From Nitrosomonas sp. (lineage in GTDB: Bacteria; Pseudomonadota; Gammaproteobacteria; Burkholderiales; Nitrosomonadaceae): a stretch of DNA of 37,871 nt. Positions 9,677 to 19,471 of this stretch are shown piece by piece; position 1 is the first letter of the stretch, and every line of letters starts with the position of its first letter. The notes beneath the pieces are model-generated. The model had not been told where the DNA came from. It did not search any database and was given only the letters and a program-made list of their open reading frames with translations. Both the position numbers and the translations under genes were made by a program. The DNA is taken from positions 1 through 37,871 of the forward strand of contig JAJFJL010000081.1 of assembly GCA_021774055.1 (NCBI GenBank). Direction: 5' to 3'.

Positions 9677-10078
9677 ATGATTAATAAAGTTGACAAGGCA
9701 TTTAATTTTCATCATACCGCACTTAATATCAGATCCGCCAGACAGGAATTATTATCTAGTAATGTAGCAAATGCAGATACACCAAATTTTAAAGCGAAAG
9801 ATATTGATTTTTCAAGTGTGTTAAGTAACGCTTTATCATCTGATTCAAAACAAACAAAATTAGTTACGACTTCTTCAAAGCATATGCAATTAGGATCAGA
9901 CAGTATACTTGGCTCGCAAGTACTTTATCGAGTTCCTTTGCAACCCAGTGCCGATGGCAACACTGTTGATATGGATAGTGAACGGACTCGGTTTTCTAAT
10001 AATTCCATCAAGTATGATGCTAGCCTGACATTTATGAGTGGTCAGATTAGAGGTCTGTTGTCAGCGATACAGGAGTAA
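9677..10078 (+). CDS. flgB: Flagellar basal body rod protein FlgB
   Basis: ARQELLSSNVANADTPNFKAKDIDF; first gene of the flgBCDEFGHIJKL order; AGGAGG-like RBS. Confidence 0.95.
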   Translation: MINKVDKAFNFHHTALNIRSARQELLSSNVANADTPNFKAKDIDFSSVLSNALSSDSKQTKLVTTSSKHMQLGSDSILGSQVLYRVPLQPSADGNTVDMDSERTRFSNNSIKYDASLTFMSGQIRGLLSAIQE

Positions 10079-10084
10079 TCCATT

Positions 10085-10489
10085 ATGTCTCTATTTAATG
10101 TGTTTGATATTGCCAGCTCGTCAATGACAGCGCAGTCGCAACGACTTAATATTGTTGCTAGTAACTTGGCGAATGCAGATAGTGCAACTAGTTCAACCGG
10201 AGAGGCTTATCGTTCACGCCAAGTGGTATTTAGCACGATGCAGACAGCTTCCGAAAATGCAAATGGTGTCAAAGTGGCGGGAATTGTTCATGCTGACTCA
10301 CCCATGAAAAAAGTTTATGAACCAAATCATCCTATGGCCAATGCGGAAGGATTCGTAGAGATGCCAAATGTCAATACAGTTGATGAAATGGTTAACATGA
10401 TGTCTGCTTCACGTTCTTATGAGAATAGTGTGGACATGATGAATACGACCAAGAGCCTACTGCAAAAGGCATTGACAATCGGTCAATAA
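10085..10489 (+). CDS. flgC: Flagellar basal body rod protein FlgC
   Basis: SSSMTAQSQRLNIVASNLANADS ... NTVDEMVNMMSASRSYENSVDMMNTTKSLLQKAL. Confidence 0.96.
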   Translation: MSLFNVFDIASSSMTAQSQRLNIVASNLANADSATSSTGEAYRSRQVVFSTMQTASENANGVKVAGIVHADSPMKKVYEPNHPMANAEGFVEMPNVNTVDEMVNMMSASRSYENSVDMMNTTKSLLQKALTIGQ

Positions 10490-10500
10490 AAGGAACGACC

Positions 10501-11169
10501 ATGAACCCAATTCAAGATCCTAGTATTAATTCACTATTTACTGGCAGCAGTTCTGATAGCACTGCAACGCAAAAGAAGATTGATGAAACTCAAGATCGTT
10601 TTCTTAAGTTATTGGTAACGCAGATGCAGAACCAAGACCCGCTTAATCCATTAGAAAATGCTGAAATAACAAGTCAATTAGCTCAAATTAGCACTGTTAA
10701 TGGCATTGATAAACTTAATGACACCTTAAAAACATTAGTTTCAGATTTTGATGCTATGCGTTCATTGGAAGCAACAACCATGATTGGGCGTAACGTTTTT
10801 GTTCCTGGAACAAGTATGAATTTAGAAAACAATGTTGCAGTTGCAGGTGTCGAATTATCACAGCCAGTTGATCAAATGATTGTTACGATTAAAGATGGTT
10901 CGGGGATTGCAATTCGTGAAATAGACCTTGGTGCACAACCAGAAGGGGTTAACAATTTTGTTTGGGATGGTTTGACTGATGGAGGTACGAATGCGGTCAA
11001 CGGGAGTTATAGTTTCTCAGTTAGCGCTAAGCAGGGTAATCAAGAAATTCCGGTTACTGCGCTTGCATTAGGTTCTGTGACTAGTGTAGAACCTGATGAC
11101 AAAGGTACCATTTTAGATGTTGGAGAATTAGGTTTCGTACGATTATCAGATATCAAACAGATATTCTAA
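10501..11169 (+). CDS. flgD: Flagellar hook assembly protein FlgD
   Basis: DRFLKLLVTQMQNQDPLNPLENAEITSQLAQISTVNGIDKLN. Confidence 0.95.
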   Translation: MNPIQDPSINSLFTGSSSDSTATQKKIDETQDRFLKLLVTQMQNQDPLNPLENAEITSQLAQISTVNGIDKLNDTLKTLVSDFDAMRSLEATTMIGRNVFVPGTSMNLENNVAVAGVELSQPVDQMIVTIKDGSGIAIREIDLGAQPEGVNNFVWDGLTDGGTNAVNGSYSFSVSAKQGNQEIPVTALALGSVTSVEPDDKGTILDVGELGFVRLSDIKQIF

Positions 11170-11181
11170 TAGGAGAGCATT

Positions 11182-12426
11182 ATGGGTTTTCAAAGTGGAT
11201 TAAGTGGGCTTAACGCCGCATCAACTAACTTGAGTGTAATTGGTAATAATGTGGCTAATGCAAGTACGGTCGGGTTTAAAAGATCAGATGCTCAGTTTGC
11301 TGATGTAATGGCTAATGCATTAGGTGGTGGAGGTAATAATGGGATTGGACTTGGCACAACCGTTGCCGACATTGCGCAACAATTTACGCAAGGTAGTTTT
11401 ACCACAACCAGCAATCCTTTAGATATTGCTGTTAATGGCAATGGTTTTTTCCGTATGAGTGATGGTGGCGCGGTTACTTATAGTCGCGCCGGTCAGTTTC
11501 ATCTTGATAATCAAGGATTTGTTGTGAATAGTAACAATTTAAATTTAACTGGTTATTTGGCTGATGTGAATGGCACAATAATTGATACTGCACCAGGAAA
11601 TTTACAGTTATCAACAGCAGACTTGACACCAAATGCAACCACAGCAGTGACGGCCGGATTTAATCTTGATTCTAGGTCGGTAGCGATAGCACCAGCCACA
11701 GTATTTGATGCAACAGATCCTACTACTTATACAGATTCAACATCAAGCACCATTTTTGATAGCCTGGGTAATTCACACATACTGACACTTTTCTTTCGAA
11801 AAGAAGCAGGTGCTGGCGCATGGAATACTTTCGCTACACTTGATGGTGGTGTAGGTAACGTTACGCTTGATGCGGGTCCATCAGTAGCGTTAGCTTTTGA
11901 TACCAGTGGTGCACTGACTACGCCTGCACCACCTGCAACGATAGCTGCAGCAATAACTTTAGCTGCAGGAAGTGGTGCGTTAACACCAATGACTGTGGAT
12001 CTGGATTTTACCAACGCAAATCAATTCGGTGCCGATTTCAGTGTAAATTCAATGGTTCAAGATGGCTTCACTTCTGGTCGCTTAAATGGATTTACTGTCG
12101 CAGACAATGGCATAATTGAAGGAAATTTCACTAATGGTGAAAAGCAAATACTTGGACAGGTAATATTGGCCAGTTTTCCTAGTACACATAATCTTGCTCC
12201 ATTAGGAAATGGTCAATGGACGGAAACACCAGAGTCAGGGCAAGCATTAATTGGCGTGCCAGGCACTGGGTTATTGGGTGGATTGCAATCATCAGCAATA
12301 GAAGATTCAAATGTTGATTTAACTAATGAATTAGTTAACATGATCACCGCACAACGTATTTACCAAGCAAATGCCAAGACCATTGAAACAGAAGATGCAA
12401 TACTGCAAACATTAGTTAATCTTTAA
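11182..12426 (+). CDS. flgE: Flagellar hook protein FlgE
   Basis: GFQSGLSGLNAASTNLSVIGNNVANASTVGFKRSDAQFADVMA ... ELVNMITAQRIYQANAKTIETEDAILQTLVNL. Confidence 0.95.
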   Translation: MGFQSGLSGLNAASTNLSVIGNNVANASTVGFKRSDAQFADVMANALGGGGNNGIGLGTTVADIAQQFTQGSFTTTSNPLDIAVNGNGFFRMSDGGAVTYSRAGQFHLDNQGFVVNSNNLNLTGYLADVNGTIIDTAPGNLQLSTADLTPNATTAVTAGFNLDSRSVAIAPATVFDATDPTTYTDSTSSTIFDSLGNSHILTLFFRKEAGAGAWNTFATLDGGVGNVTLDAGPSVALAFDTSGALTTPAPPATIAAAITLAAGSGALTPMTVDLDFTNANQFGADFSVNSMVQDGFTSGRLNGFTVADNGIIEGNFTNGEKQILGQVILASFPSTHNLAPLGNGQWTETPESGQALIGVPGTGLLGGLQSSAIEDSNVDLTNELVNMITAQRIYQANAKTIETEDAILQTLVNL

Positions 12427-12490
12427 TGATGTATGACGCCATTTGATTTGTGATTGATTAAACGTATTTACTCTAAGCTGTGAGAATATT

Positions 12491-13234
12491 ATGGACCGCA
12501 TGATTTATACCGCGATGACAGGTGCATCGCACACCTTGAACCAGCAAACTACATCTGCACATAATTTGGCGAATGCGAGTACCACAGGTTATCGTGCTGA
12601 AACTAACGCTTTCCGAGCAGTTCCTATATTTGGTGACGGTTCACCAACACGTGCGTTCGTGGTTGATTCAACAACTGGTGCCGATTTTACACCTGGTGCT
12701 ATTCAACAAACGGGGCGTAATCTTGATGTGGCGATACAAGGCTCTGGCTGGATTACAGTGTTACTTGAAAATGGTGAAGAAGCTTACACTCGTCAGGGTA
12801 ATTTACAAATTAGTGCTAATGGGATTTTACAGACTCAAAATGGGTTGAATGTAAAAGGTGACATCGGAGCTATAGCAATACCAGAAAATAGTCGTATCAC
12901 GATTGCCAAGGATGGCACGGTTTCAGCAGTGGCTATCACACCATTACCGAATGCAGTTGTTATCATTGATAGAATCAAACTAGTTGATCCACCTGAAAAC
13001 CAATTAAAAAAAGGTGAAGATGGTTTATTTCGCTTACAAAATGGAGATGAAGCTAATGCTAATGCTAATGTATTACTAACTTCTGGTTCCTTAGAAGGAA
13101 GTAATGTAAATCTTGTACATGAATTAGTTAGTATGATTTCATTAGCCAGACAGTTTGATATGCAAATGAAAATATTAGAAAGTGCCGAGCAAAATGCTCA
13201 ACAAGCTGGCGAACTATTAGCTTATAGGGCGTAA
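12491..13234 (+). CDS. flgF: Flagellar basal body rod protein FlgF
   Basis: MDRMIYTAMTGASHTLNQQTTSAHNLANASTTGYRAE; position between flgE and flgG. Confidence 0.95.
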   Translation: MDRMIYTAMTGASHTLNQQTTSAHNLANASTTGYRAETNAFRAVPIFGDGSPTRAFVVDSTTGADFTPGAIQQTGRNLDVAIQGSGWITVLLENGEEAYTRQGNLQISANGILQTQNGLNVKGDIGAIAIPENSRITIAKDGTVSAVAITPLPNAVVIIDRIKLVDPPENQLKKGEDGLFRLQNGDEANANANVLLTSGSLEGSNVNLVHELVSMISLARQFDMQMKILESAEQNAQQAGELLAYRA

Positions 13235-13259
13235 AGAATATTATTCGATATTTAGTGGC

Positions 13260-13335
13260 AGGGTGGATAAGCGAAACGCATCCACCATTGTGATGAATAC
13301 GAATAGGTGGATGCACTATCGTTTATTCACTCTAC
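13260..13335. repeat. Short palindromic repeat of the GGTGGATAAGCG...GCATCCACC type
   Basis: gggtggataagcgaaacgcatccacc ... ggtggatgcactatcgtttattcactctac forms an imperfect foldback between flgF and flgG. Similar GGTGGATAAGCG repeats are common between genes of many proteobacteria. Confidence 0.65.
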
Positions 13336-13406
13336 AATCCATCAAGAATCGCAAATTATTTATTATAAATTGTTTTATAACAAAGTGAATTTTCATGAGG
13401 TGAAAT

Positions 13407-14189
13407 ATGTCTCGCTCATTATGGATATCAAAAACTGGTTTAGACGCACAGCAGACAAAGTTAGATGTAATTGCCAATAATCTAGCAAACGTTAGTACCA
13501 ACGGTTTTAAACGTTCTCGTGCTGTGTTTGAAGATTTACTTTATCAAACGATTCGCCAGCCGGGTGCTCAATCATCACAGCAGACACAGTTACCTTCTGG
13601 TTTACAGCTTGGTACCGGTGTTCGACCAGTGGCATCACAAAGTATTTTTACACAGGGTGGACTTCAGCAAACTGACAATCCACGCGATGTTGCGATTCAA
13701 GGCGAAGGTTTTTTTCAGGTGTTACAGCCTGATGGAACTACCGCTTACACACGTGATGGAGCTTTTCAATCAGATATTAATGGGCAGTTTGTTACCTCCA
13801 GTGGTTTTGTAATACAACCTGCTGTTACTATTCCACCCAATACGCTTAGTATTACAGTAGCACGTGATGGCACTGTATCTGCTTTAGTACCAGGGGCGGC
13901 AACGCCGATACAAGTTGGCAATATTCAATTATCAACTTTTATTAATCCAGCAGGATTACAAAAAGTTGGCGAAAATCTTTTTCTAGAAACAGCTTCAAGT
14001 GGCGCACCAAATAATAATGCACCGGGTACCAATGGAACTGGGCTGTTAGTACAAAACTTTGTGGAAACTTCGAATGTTAATGTTGTGGAGGAACTGGTAA
14101 ATATGATTCAAACACAACGTGCATATGAAATTAATTCTCGTTCAATTGAAACCTCAGACCAAATGTTACAACGATTGGCACAATTATAA
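13407..14189 (+). CDS. flgG: Flagellar basal body rod protein FlgG
   Basis: [54 protein letters not shown]. Confidence 0.96.
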   Translation: MSRSLWISKTGLDAQQTKLDVIANNLANVSTNGFKRSRAVFEDLLYQTIRQPGAQSSQQTQLPSGLQLGTGVRPVASQSIFTQGGLQQTDNPRDVAIQGEGFFQVLQPDGTTAYTRDGAFQSDINGQFVTSSGFVIQPAVTIPPNTLSITVARDGTVSALVPGAATPIQVGNIQLSTFINPAGLQKVGENLFLETASSGAPNNNAPGTNGTGLLVQNFVETSNVNVVEELVNMIQTQRAYEINSRSIETSDQMLQRLAQL

Positions 14190-14255
14190 TTTAGCTATAT
14201 TGGTACAAATCAGTACCTTATTGATTTGGCTTGCCAGGTTTAGCAAGGAGATGTC

Positions 14256-14966
14256 ATGATCATTCGTGTGGAGCGACATAGTTTACGATTATGTATAATA
14301 TTGTGGGTGTTACTGGTTATGGCAACCGGTTGCGCAACAACACCCCCAACAAGTCTTCATCAGCCAATAACGCAACGTTCAAATTTTCCTACTCCATCAC
14401 CTTTGCCCAACAATGGCAGTATATTCCAGGTAGCCAATAATTCTCAATCTGGTAATCGTTACATCCCGTTATTTGAGGACCGTCGAGCACGTGGTTTAGG
14501 TGACACCATAATTGTAACTTTGAATGAAAGAACCAATGCTAGTAAAAGATCAAATAGCAATGTTGATCGTTCAGGTGGTATGGAACTTTCGGTTCCTGGT
14601 TTTCTTGGCTTACCAGCAAGCCTTTTACAAAAAGCCTCAGTTGAGGCTGCTACAAGTAATACTTTTGACGGTAGCGGTGCAAGTGGTAGCAATAATGATT
14701 TCACCGGTACGATTACTGTTACCGTAATTGAAGTTTTACCAAATGGTAATTTATTGGTAAGTGGTGAGAAGCAAATTGGCATTAACCAAGGGCAGGAATT
14801 TATTCGTCTCTCTGGTGTTATTAATCCAATTAATATAATTAGTAATACCATATCCTCAGTTCAGGTAGCGGATGCCCGTATTGAATATCGTGCAAGTGGT
14901 TACCTAGATGAAGCACAAACTATGGGCTGGCTATCACGATTTTTTATGAGTGTTTCTCCATTTTAG
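14256..14966 (+). CDS. flgH: Flagellar L-ring protein FlgH (lipoprotein)
   Basis: MATGCATTP lipobox; [56 protein letters not shown]. Confidence 0.95.
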   Translation: MIIRVERHSLRLCIILWVLLVMATGCATTPPTSLHQPITQRSNFPTPSPLPNNGSIFQVANNSQSGNRYIPLFEDRRARGLGDTIIVTLNERTNASKRSNSNVDRSGGMELSVPGFLGLPASLLQKASVEAATSNTFDGSGASGSNNDFTGTITVTVIEVLPNGNLLVSGEKQIGINQGQEFIRLSGVINPINIISNTISSVQVADARIEYRASGYLDEAQTMGWLSRFFMSVSPF

Positions 14967-14969
14967 ATT

Positions 14970-15131
14970 AGGGACGAGGAAATAATAATTTGTCCAATTT
15001 AGGCGAAGTAATTTTGCTCTGATTTGAGGCGGTCCGTAGGGCGCATAGTTATTCTATGTAACCGTAGGGCCAACGAAAGATCAGAGTAAAAGGGCGAGTA
15101 TAAATGGATAAATTATTATTTCCTCGTCCCT
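14970..15131. repeat. Foldback repeat family E (162 bp) between flgH and flgI
   Basis: agggacgaggaaataataatttgtcca ... tggataaattattatttcctcgtccct; apical core ggcggtccgtagggcgcatagttattctatgtaaccgtagggccaacg. Confidence 0.85.
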
Positions 15132-15166
15132 TAAGTTTCCATTTTTTAAATTATTGTAGAATTATC

Positions 15167-16321
15167 ATGAAGACAATACTAACTATTTCGGCTAATAAAG
15201 TTAAATTAGTGAGCATGTATCGTGCAGTTATGTATTTACTGCTGCTAATCGGTTTATTGCTACCAGGGTTTAGTTCAGCTGAGCGTATTAAAGATTTGGC
15301 TACGATTCAAGGCGTGCGCAATAATCAATTAATGGGTTATGGCCTTGTAGTTGGTTTAGATGCAAGTGGTGACCAAACAACTCAAACACCATTTACAGTG
15401 CAAGGGGTTATTAACATGATGGGGCAGTTAGGTATAAACCTGCCACCAGGAACTAACTTACAACTACGCAATGTTGCCGCAGTAATGGTAACTGCAACAC
15501 TACCAGCGTTTACTCGACCAGGACAACAAATTGATGTAACAGTATCTTCAATGGGTAACTCTAAAAGCTTGCGTGGTGGAACTTTGGTGATGACCCCACT
15601 TAAAGGTGTTGATAATCAGGTGTATGCCATTGCTCAAGGTAATGTGCTGGTAGGTGGAGTAGGAGCTACCGCTGCTGGCAGTAGTGTGCAGATTAATCAT
15701 TTAAATGTTGGCCGAATTAGTGGTGGCGCAATTGTTGAGCGTGAGGTGCCCTCAGTATTAGGGCAAGGGGATTATATAAACCTGGAGCTTAATACTACTG
15801 ATTTTACGACAGTAAGTCGTATGGTGGAGGCGATTAACAACAATTTTGCACCTGGTACTGCGACAGCAATAGATGGTCGCTCGGTTCAAGTACGTGCTCC
15901 TGATGATAGTAGTCAACTGGTTATGTTTATCTCGCAGGTAGAAAATATTAAGCTAATAGCTGCCAGGGGGTTAGCTAAAGTTATTGTTAATGCACGTACT
16001 GGGTCTATAGTTATGAATCAGGCAGTAACTCTGGAACCTAGTGCAGTATCTCATGGAAACCTGACTATTATTATTAATAATGAGCCGATTATTAGTCAGC
16101 CTGGAGCGTTGGCTAATCGCGGTGAAACTGTGGTAGCACAACGCGCACAGGTTGAAATACGTACAGAAGAAGGTAATTTGATGATGCTGCCACAAGGAGC
16201 TGATTTATCTGAAGTTGTAACTGCACTGACGGCTATTGGTGCTACAACACAAGATTTAATGGCTATATTACAGGCATTAAAAGCATCAGGCTCATTACGG
16301 GCTGAACTGGAGGTTATATAA
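15167..16321 (+). CDS. flgI: Flagellar P-ring protein FlgI
   Basis: SSAERIKDLATIQGVRNNQLMGYGLVVGLDASGDQTTQTPFTVQGVINMM. The track start at 15104 lies inside the repeat; ATG at 15167 (MKTILTISANKVK...) is more plausible. Confidence 0.93.
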   Translation: MKTILTISANKVKLVSMYRAVMYLLLLIGLLLPGFSSAERIKDLATIQGVRNNQLMGYGLVVGLDASGDQTTQTPFTVQGVINMMGQLGINLPPGTNLQLRNVAAVMVTATLPAFTRPGQQIDVTVSSMGNSKSLRGGTLVMTPLKGVDNQVYAIAQGNVLVGGVGATAAGSSVQINHLNVGRISGGAIVEREVPSVLGQGDYINLELNTTDFTTVSRMVEAINNNFAPGTATAIDGRSVQVRAPDDSSQLVMFISQVENIKLIAARGLAKVIVNARTGSIVMNQAVTLEPSAVSHGNLTIIINNEPIISQPGALANRGETVVAQRAQVEIRTEEGNLMMLPQGADLSEVVTALTAIGATTQDLMAILQALKASGSLRAELEVI

Positions 16322-17395
16322 ATGCTTAATGCACAAGATATTTCTGGGAAATTAGCTTTTGATACCAAAAGTGTTGATAATTTACGTTTACAAGCAAGAA
16401 AAGACCCTGATCAAGCATTAAAGGAAGTTGCACAACAATTTGAAGCAATATTTGTACAAATGATGCTTAAAAGTATGCGTGAAGCTACTCCAAAAAATGG
16501 CATATTTGATAGCCAACAAAGCCAATTTTATACCCAGATGCTAGATCAACAACTAGTGCAGGATATGTCTGCAAAAGGTATCGGATTGGCAGACATGATG
16601 ATTAAGCAATTGACCCAGTCATCAATACAACCGGATCAAACTGAACCTATGACTCCTGCAGCAGGAGAAAATAACAATACCGACATTTCAAATTTATTGT
16701 GGCAGGCAAACCAAAGCTATCCTGGGATACATAAACAAGTTAGTGTAATTAATTCAACACATAATGACTCAGTCTTGCCTAAGAATAATATTGATGTTTC
16801 AAATTTACTTTGGCAAGCAAATAAAACTGAGGCTAGTGAGCAAGTTAATACAATTAATATACATAATAAAGAGGCAACAGCAATACCTAATGTAACAAAT
16901 AGTTTAATATCACCATCGGCATCAAATCAACCTGCGCATTTTGTTCGTTCACTTTCGTCGCATGCCAAGATAGCTTCTGAAGCCACTGGAATACCAGCTA
17001 ACTTTATGATCGCACAAGCAGCGTTAGAAAGTGGCTGGGGTAAGCATGAAATTCTTCATGCAGATAACAAGTCTAGTTTTAATCTGTTCGGAATCAAGGC
17101 AGGGCAAAGTTGGCAAGGCGCTGTGGTAGAGACTGTTACGACAGAATATATTAATGGCGAACCTAAAAAAATAACTGATAAATTCCGCGCCTACAATTCA
17201 TACGCAGAAAGTTTCCAAGATTACGCTAACTTATTAATAAATAACCCACGTTACGCAGCAGTTTTGAAGAATCAGGATGCAAATTCGTTTGCACATGGAT
17301 TGCAGCAAGCTGGGTATGCAACAGATCCATTATATGCGGATAAATTGATACGTATTATTAATAGTAATTCGTTACGTGATAATCAAGCGATTTAA
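16322..17395 (+). CDS. flgJ: Flagellar rod assembly protein / peptidoglycan hydrolase FlgJ
   Basis: Rod domain EVAQQFEAIFVQMMLKSMREATP; glucosaminidase domain SLSSHAKIASEATGIPANFMIAQAALESGWGKHEI...FNLFGIKAGQSWQG. Confidence 0.94.
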   Translation: MLNAQDISGKLAFDTKSVDNLRLQARKDPDQALKEVAQQFEAIFVQMMLKSMREATPKNGIFDSQQSQFYTQMLDQQLVQDMSAKGIGLADMMIKQLTQSSIQPDQTEPMTPAAGENNNTDISNLLWQANQSYPGIHKQVSVINSTHNDSVLPKNNIDVSNLLWQANKTEASEQVNTINIHNKEATAIPNVTNSLISPSASNQPAHFVRSLSSHAKIASEATGIPANFMIAQAALESGWGKHEILHADNKSSFNLFGIKAGQSWQGAVVETVTTEYINGEPKKITDKFRAYNSYAESFQDYANLLINNPRYAAVLKNQDANSFAHGLQQAGYATDPLYADKLIRIINSNSLRDNQAI

Positions 17396-17503
17396 TATTA
17401 CCTAGGTATCAGCCAGGTAACTATAGATACCTTAATTGTTGTGTTATTTTGCCGTTAGGTTAACTTATATAGAATTTATTCTGCAAATAATTAGAGTGCA
17501 ATC

Positions 17504-19426
17504 ATGGGAAATAGTCTTTTAGGTATTGGCTCATCAGGTTTAAATACAGCGCAAGCTAATTTACTGACGACTGGTCATAATATTAGTAATGTTGACACTC
17601 CTGGTTTTAGTCGGCAGAGAGTTATACAGAGTGCCAACACAGCATCAGCATCAGGTTCCGGTTTTGTTGGTACTGGTGTGCATGTGGAAACCGTTCAGCG
17701 TGTTTATAATCAGTTTATTGTCAGTCAAGCGCTGCAGACACAGACTAAAAGCAGTCAACTGGATGCTTATTCTGCACAAATATCACAGATTGATAATATG
17801 CTGGCTGATTCAAGTGCAGGTTTAACACCAGGCTTACAGAACTTTTTTACAGGGGTGCAAGATGTTGCGAATAATCCTGCGTCAATCCCGTCTCGGCAAG
17901 CGTTATTGAGCAATACAGAGGCTTTAGTTACTAGGTTTCAGGTGATGGATCAACGTCTAACTGAGTCACGTGAAAGCGTTGATGCACAGCTAACAAATAG
18001 CGTTAGAGAAATAAATTCATTAGCAAGAGGTATTGCTAATCTTAATCAGAGCATTACTATCGCTGAAAGTCAGGCTGCTAATCAGCCAGCGAATGATTTG
18101 TTAGACCAGCGTGATGCAATGACTGCTGAGCTTGGCAAATTAATTGATACAAGTATTGTTAAGCAGGACGATGGCTCTCATAATGTTTTTATTGGTAATG
18201 GGCAGCCATTGGTAGTTGGAACTGAGTCTCTGGAACTAAAAGCAATTGCCTCACCGGATGATCCAGAGGATATTACAATAGCACTTGCTTCTGGCAATAA
18301 TACGATTCTGCTTTCAGAGGAACGGCTGCAATCTGGAGGTAGTGTGGGAGGCTTACTAGCCTTTAGAAATCAAACATTGGATAGTGCGCAAAACGCACTA
18401 GGACGTGTCGCAATTGGTTTAGCACAAAACTTTAATGATCAGCACCGTCTTGGCCAAGACTTAAATGGTGACTTAGGAGGTGATTTCTTTAATGTCCCAG
18501 GACCAAAAACAATCCCAGGTTTTGGTAATACAGCAGGTTCAGATATAACCGTCAGTATTAGTAATGTCGGTCAGTTAACAACTAGTGATTATCGTTTTGA
18601 TTATGATGGCACTAATTCTACTTTGACTAGATTATCAGATAACACAAGTGTCAATATTGCTGGGTTACCTTCTGGTGCAACACCGTTAACATTTGATGGG
18701 GTTCGTATTGATGGTTCTGCAGCTGTTAATGCTAATGATAGCTTTATTATTCAGCCAACACGAAATGGTGCAAAAAATCTTTCTCTAGCCATTAGTGATA
18801 CCTTAAAAATCGCTGCAGCTGCACCTATTAGGACGGATGCAGCATTTACCAATGCAGGTACAGGCACAATTAGCGCTGGCAGTGTTAATCAATCACTACC
18901 TCTAGATCCTAATTTACAACAACCTGTCACGATAACTTTTCATACGCCTGCTGATGGTCAGTTTGACGTGACTGGTACTGGAACAGGATTACCTGCGAAT
19001 AACCAAGCATTCACTGCTGGTAATGACATTAGCTTTAATGGCTTTACCGTGCAAATTAGCGGTGCACCAGCGGCTGGCGATGTTTTTACAATTGGTCCTA
19101 ACAGTAATGGCAATAGCGATAATCGCAATGCATTATTGCTGGGTGGGTTACAAACTCAAAATACGTTACTAAATGGCACCGCTTCTTATCAGTCAACCTA
19201 TGGACAACTGGTTAGTCAAGTTGGCAATAAAACACGTGAGCTAGATGTCACCAGTAGAGCGCAAGCCAACTTAGTTACCCAGACCAATCAAACACTACAA
19301 TCACTGTCAGGTGTTAATCTTGATGAAGAAGCAGCTAATCTATTGCGCTATCAACAAGCATTTCAAGCATCCGGTAAGATTATTGAAATTAGTAATACTT
19401 TATTTGATACCTTGCTCCGATTGTAA
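17504..19426 (+). CDS. flgK: Flagellar hook-associated protein FlgK
   Basis: SLLGIGSSGLNTAQANLLTTGHNISNVDTPGFSRQRV ... LDEEAANLLRYQQAFQASGKIIEISNTLFDTLLRL. Confidence 0.95.
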   Translation: MGNSLLGIGSSGLNTAQANLLTTGHNISNVDTPGFSRQRVIQSANTASASGSGFVGTGVHVETVQRVYNQFIVSQALQTQTKSSQLDAYSAQISQIDNMLADSSAGLTPGLQNFFTGVQDVANNPASIPSRQALLSNTEALVTRFQVMDQRLTESRESVDAQLTNSVREINSLARGIANLNQSITIAESQAANQPANDLLDQRDAMTAELGKLIDTSIVKQDDGSHNVFIGNGQPLVVGTESLELKAIASPDDPEDITIALASGNNTILLSEERLQSGGSVGGLLAFRNQTLDSAQNALGRVAIGLAQNFNDQHRLGQDLNGDLGGDFFNVPGPKTIPGFGNTAGSDITVSISNVGQLTTSDYRFDYDGTNSTLTRLSDNTSVNIAGLPSGATPLTFDGVRIDGSAAVNANDSFIIQPTRNGAKNLSLAISDTLKIAAAAPIRTDAAFTNAGTGTISAGSVNQSLPLDPNLQQPVTITFHTPADGQFDVTGTGTGLPANNQAFTAGNDISFNGFTVQISGAPAAGDVFTIGPNSNGNSDNRNALLLGGLQTQNTLLNGTASYQSTYGQLVSQVGNKTRELDVTSRAQANLVTQTNQTLQSLSGVNLDEEAANLLRYQQAFQASGKIIEISNTLFDTLLRL

Positions 19427-19471
19427 AAATTACATTTACATTCCTTAATCCTTTACTAATAAGGAAAGATT

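Noticed and set aside
11727-12014. Antisense ORFs in flagellar genes (11727-12014, 14459-14851, 15971-16195, 16096-16368)
   Set aside because: They are opposite confidently identified flgE, flgH, flgI and flgJ coding regions, with biased composition and no independent support.
15104-15166. Upstream extension of flgI starting MDKLLFPRPLSFHF
   Set aside because: It lies within the terminal arm of the family E repeat. The FlgI signal peptide begins plausibly at 15167 or later.
17400-17440. Hairpin aggtatc...gatacct after flgJ as a terminator
   Set aside because: Short 7-bp stem, long loop and no clear T tract; flgK follows in the same direction.
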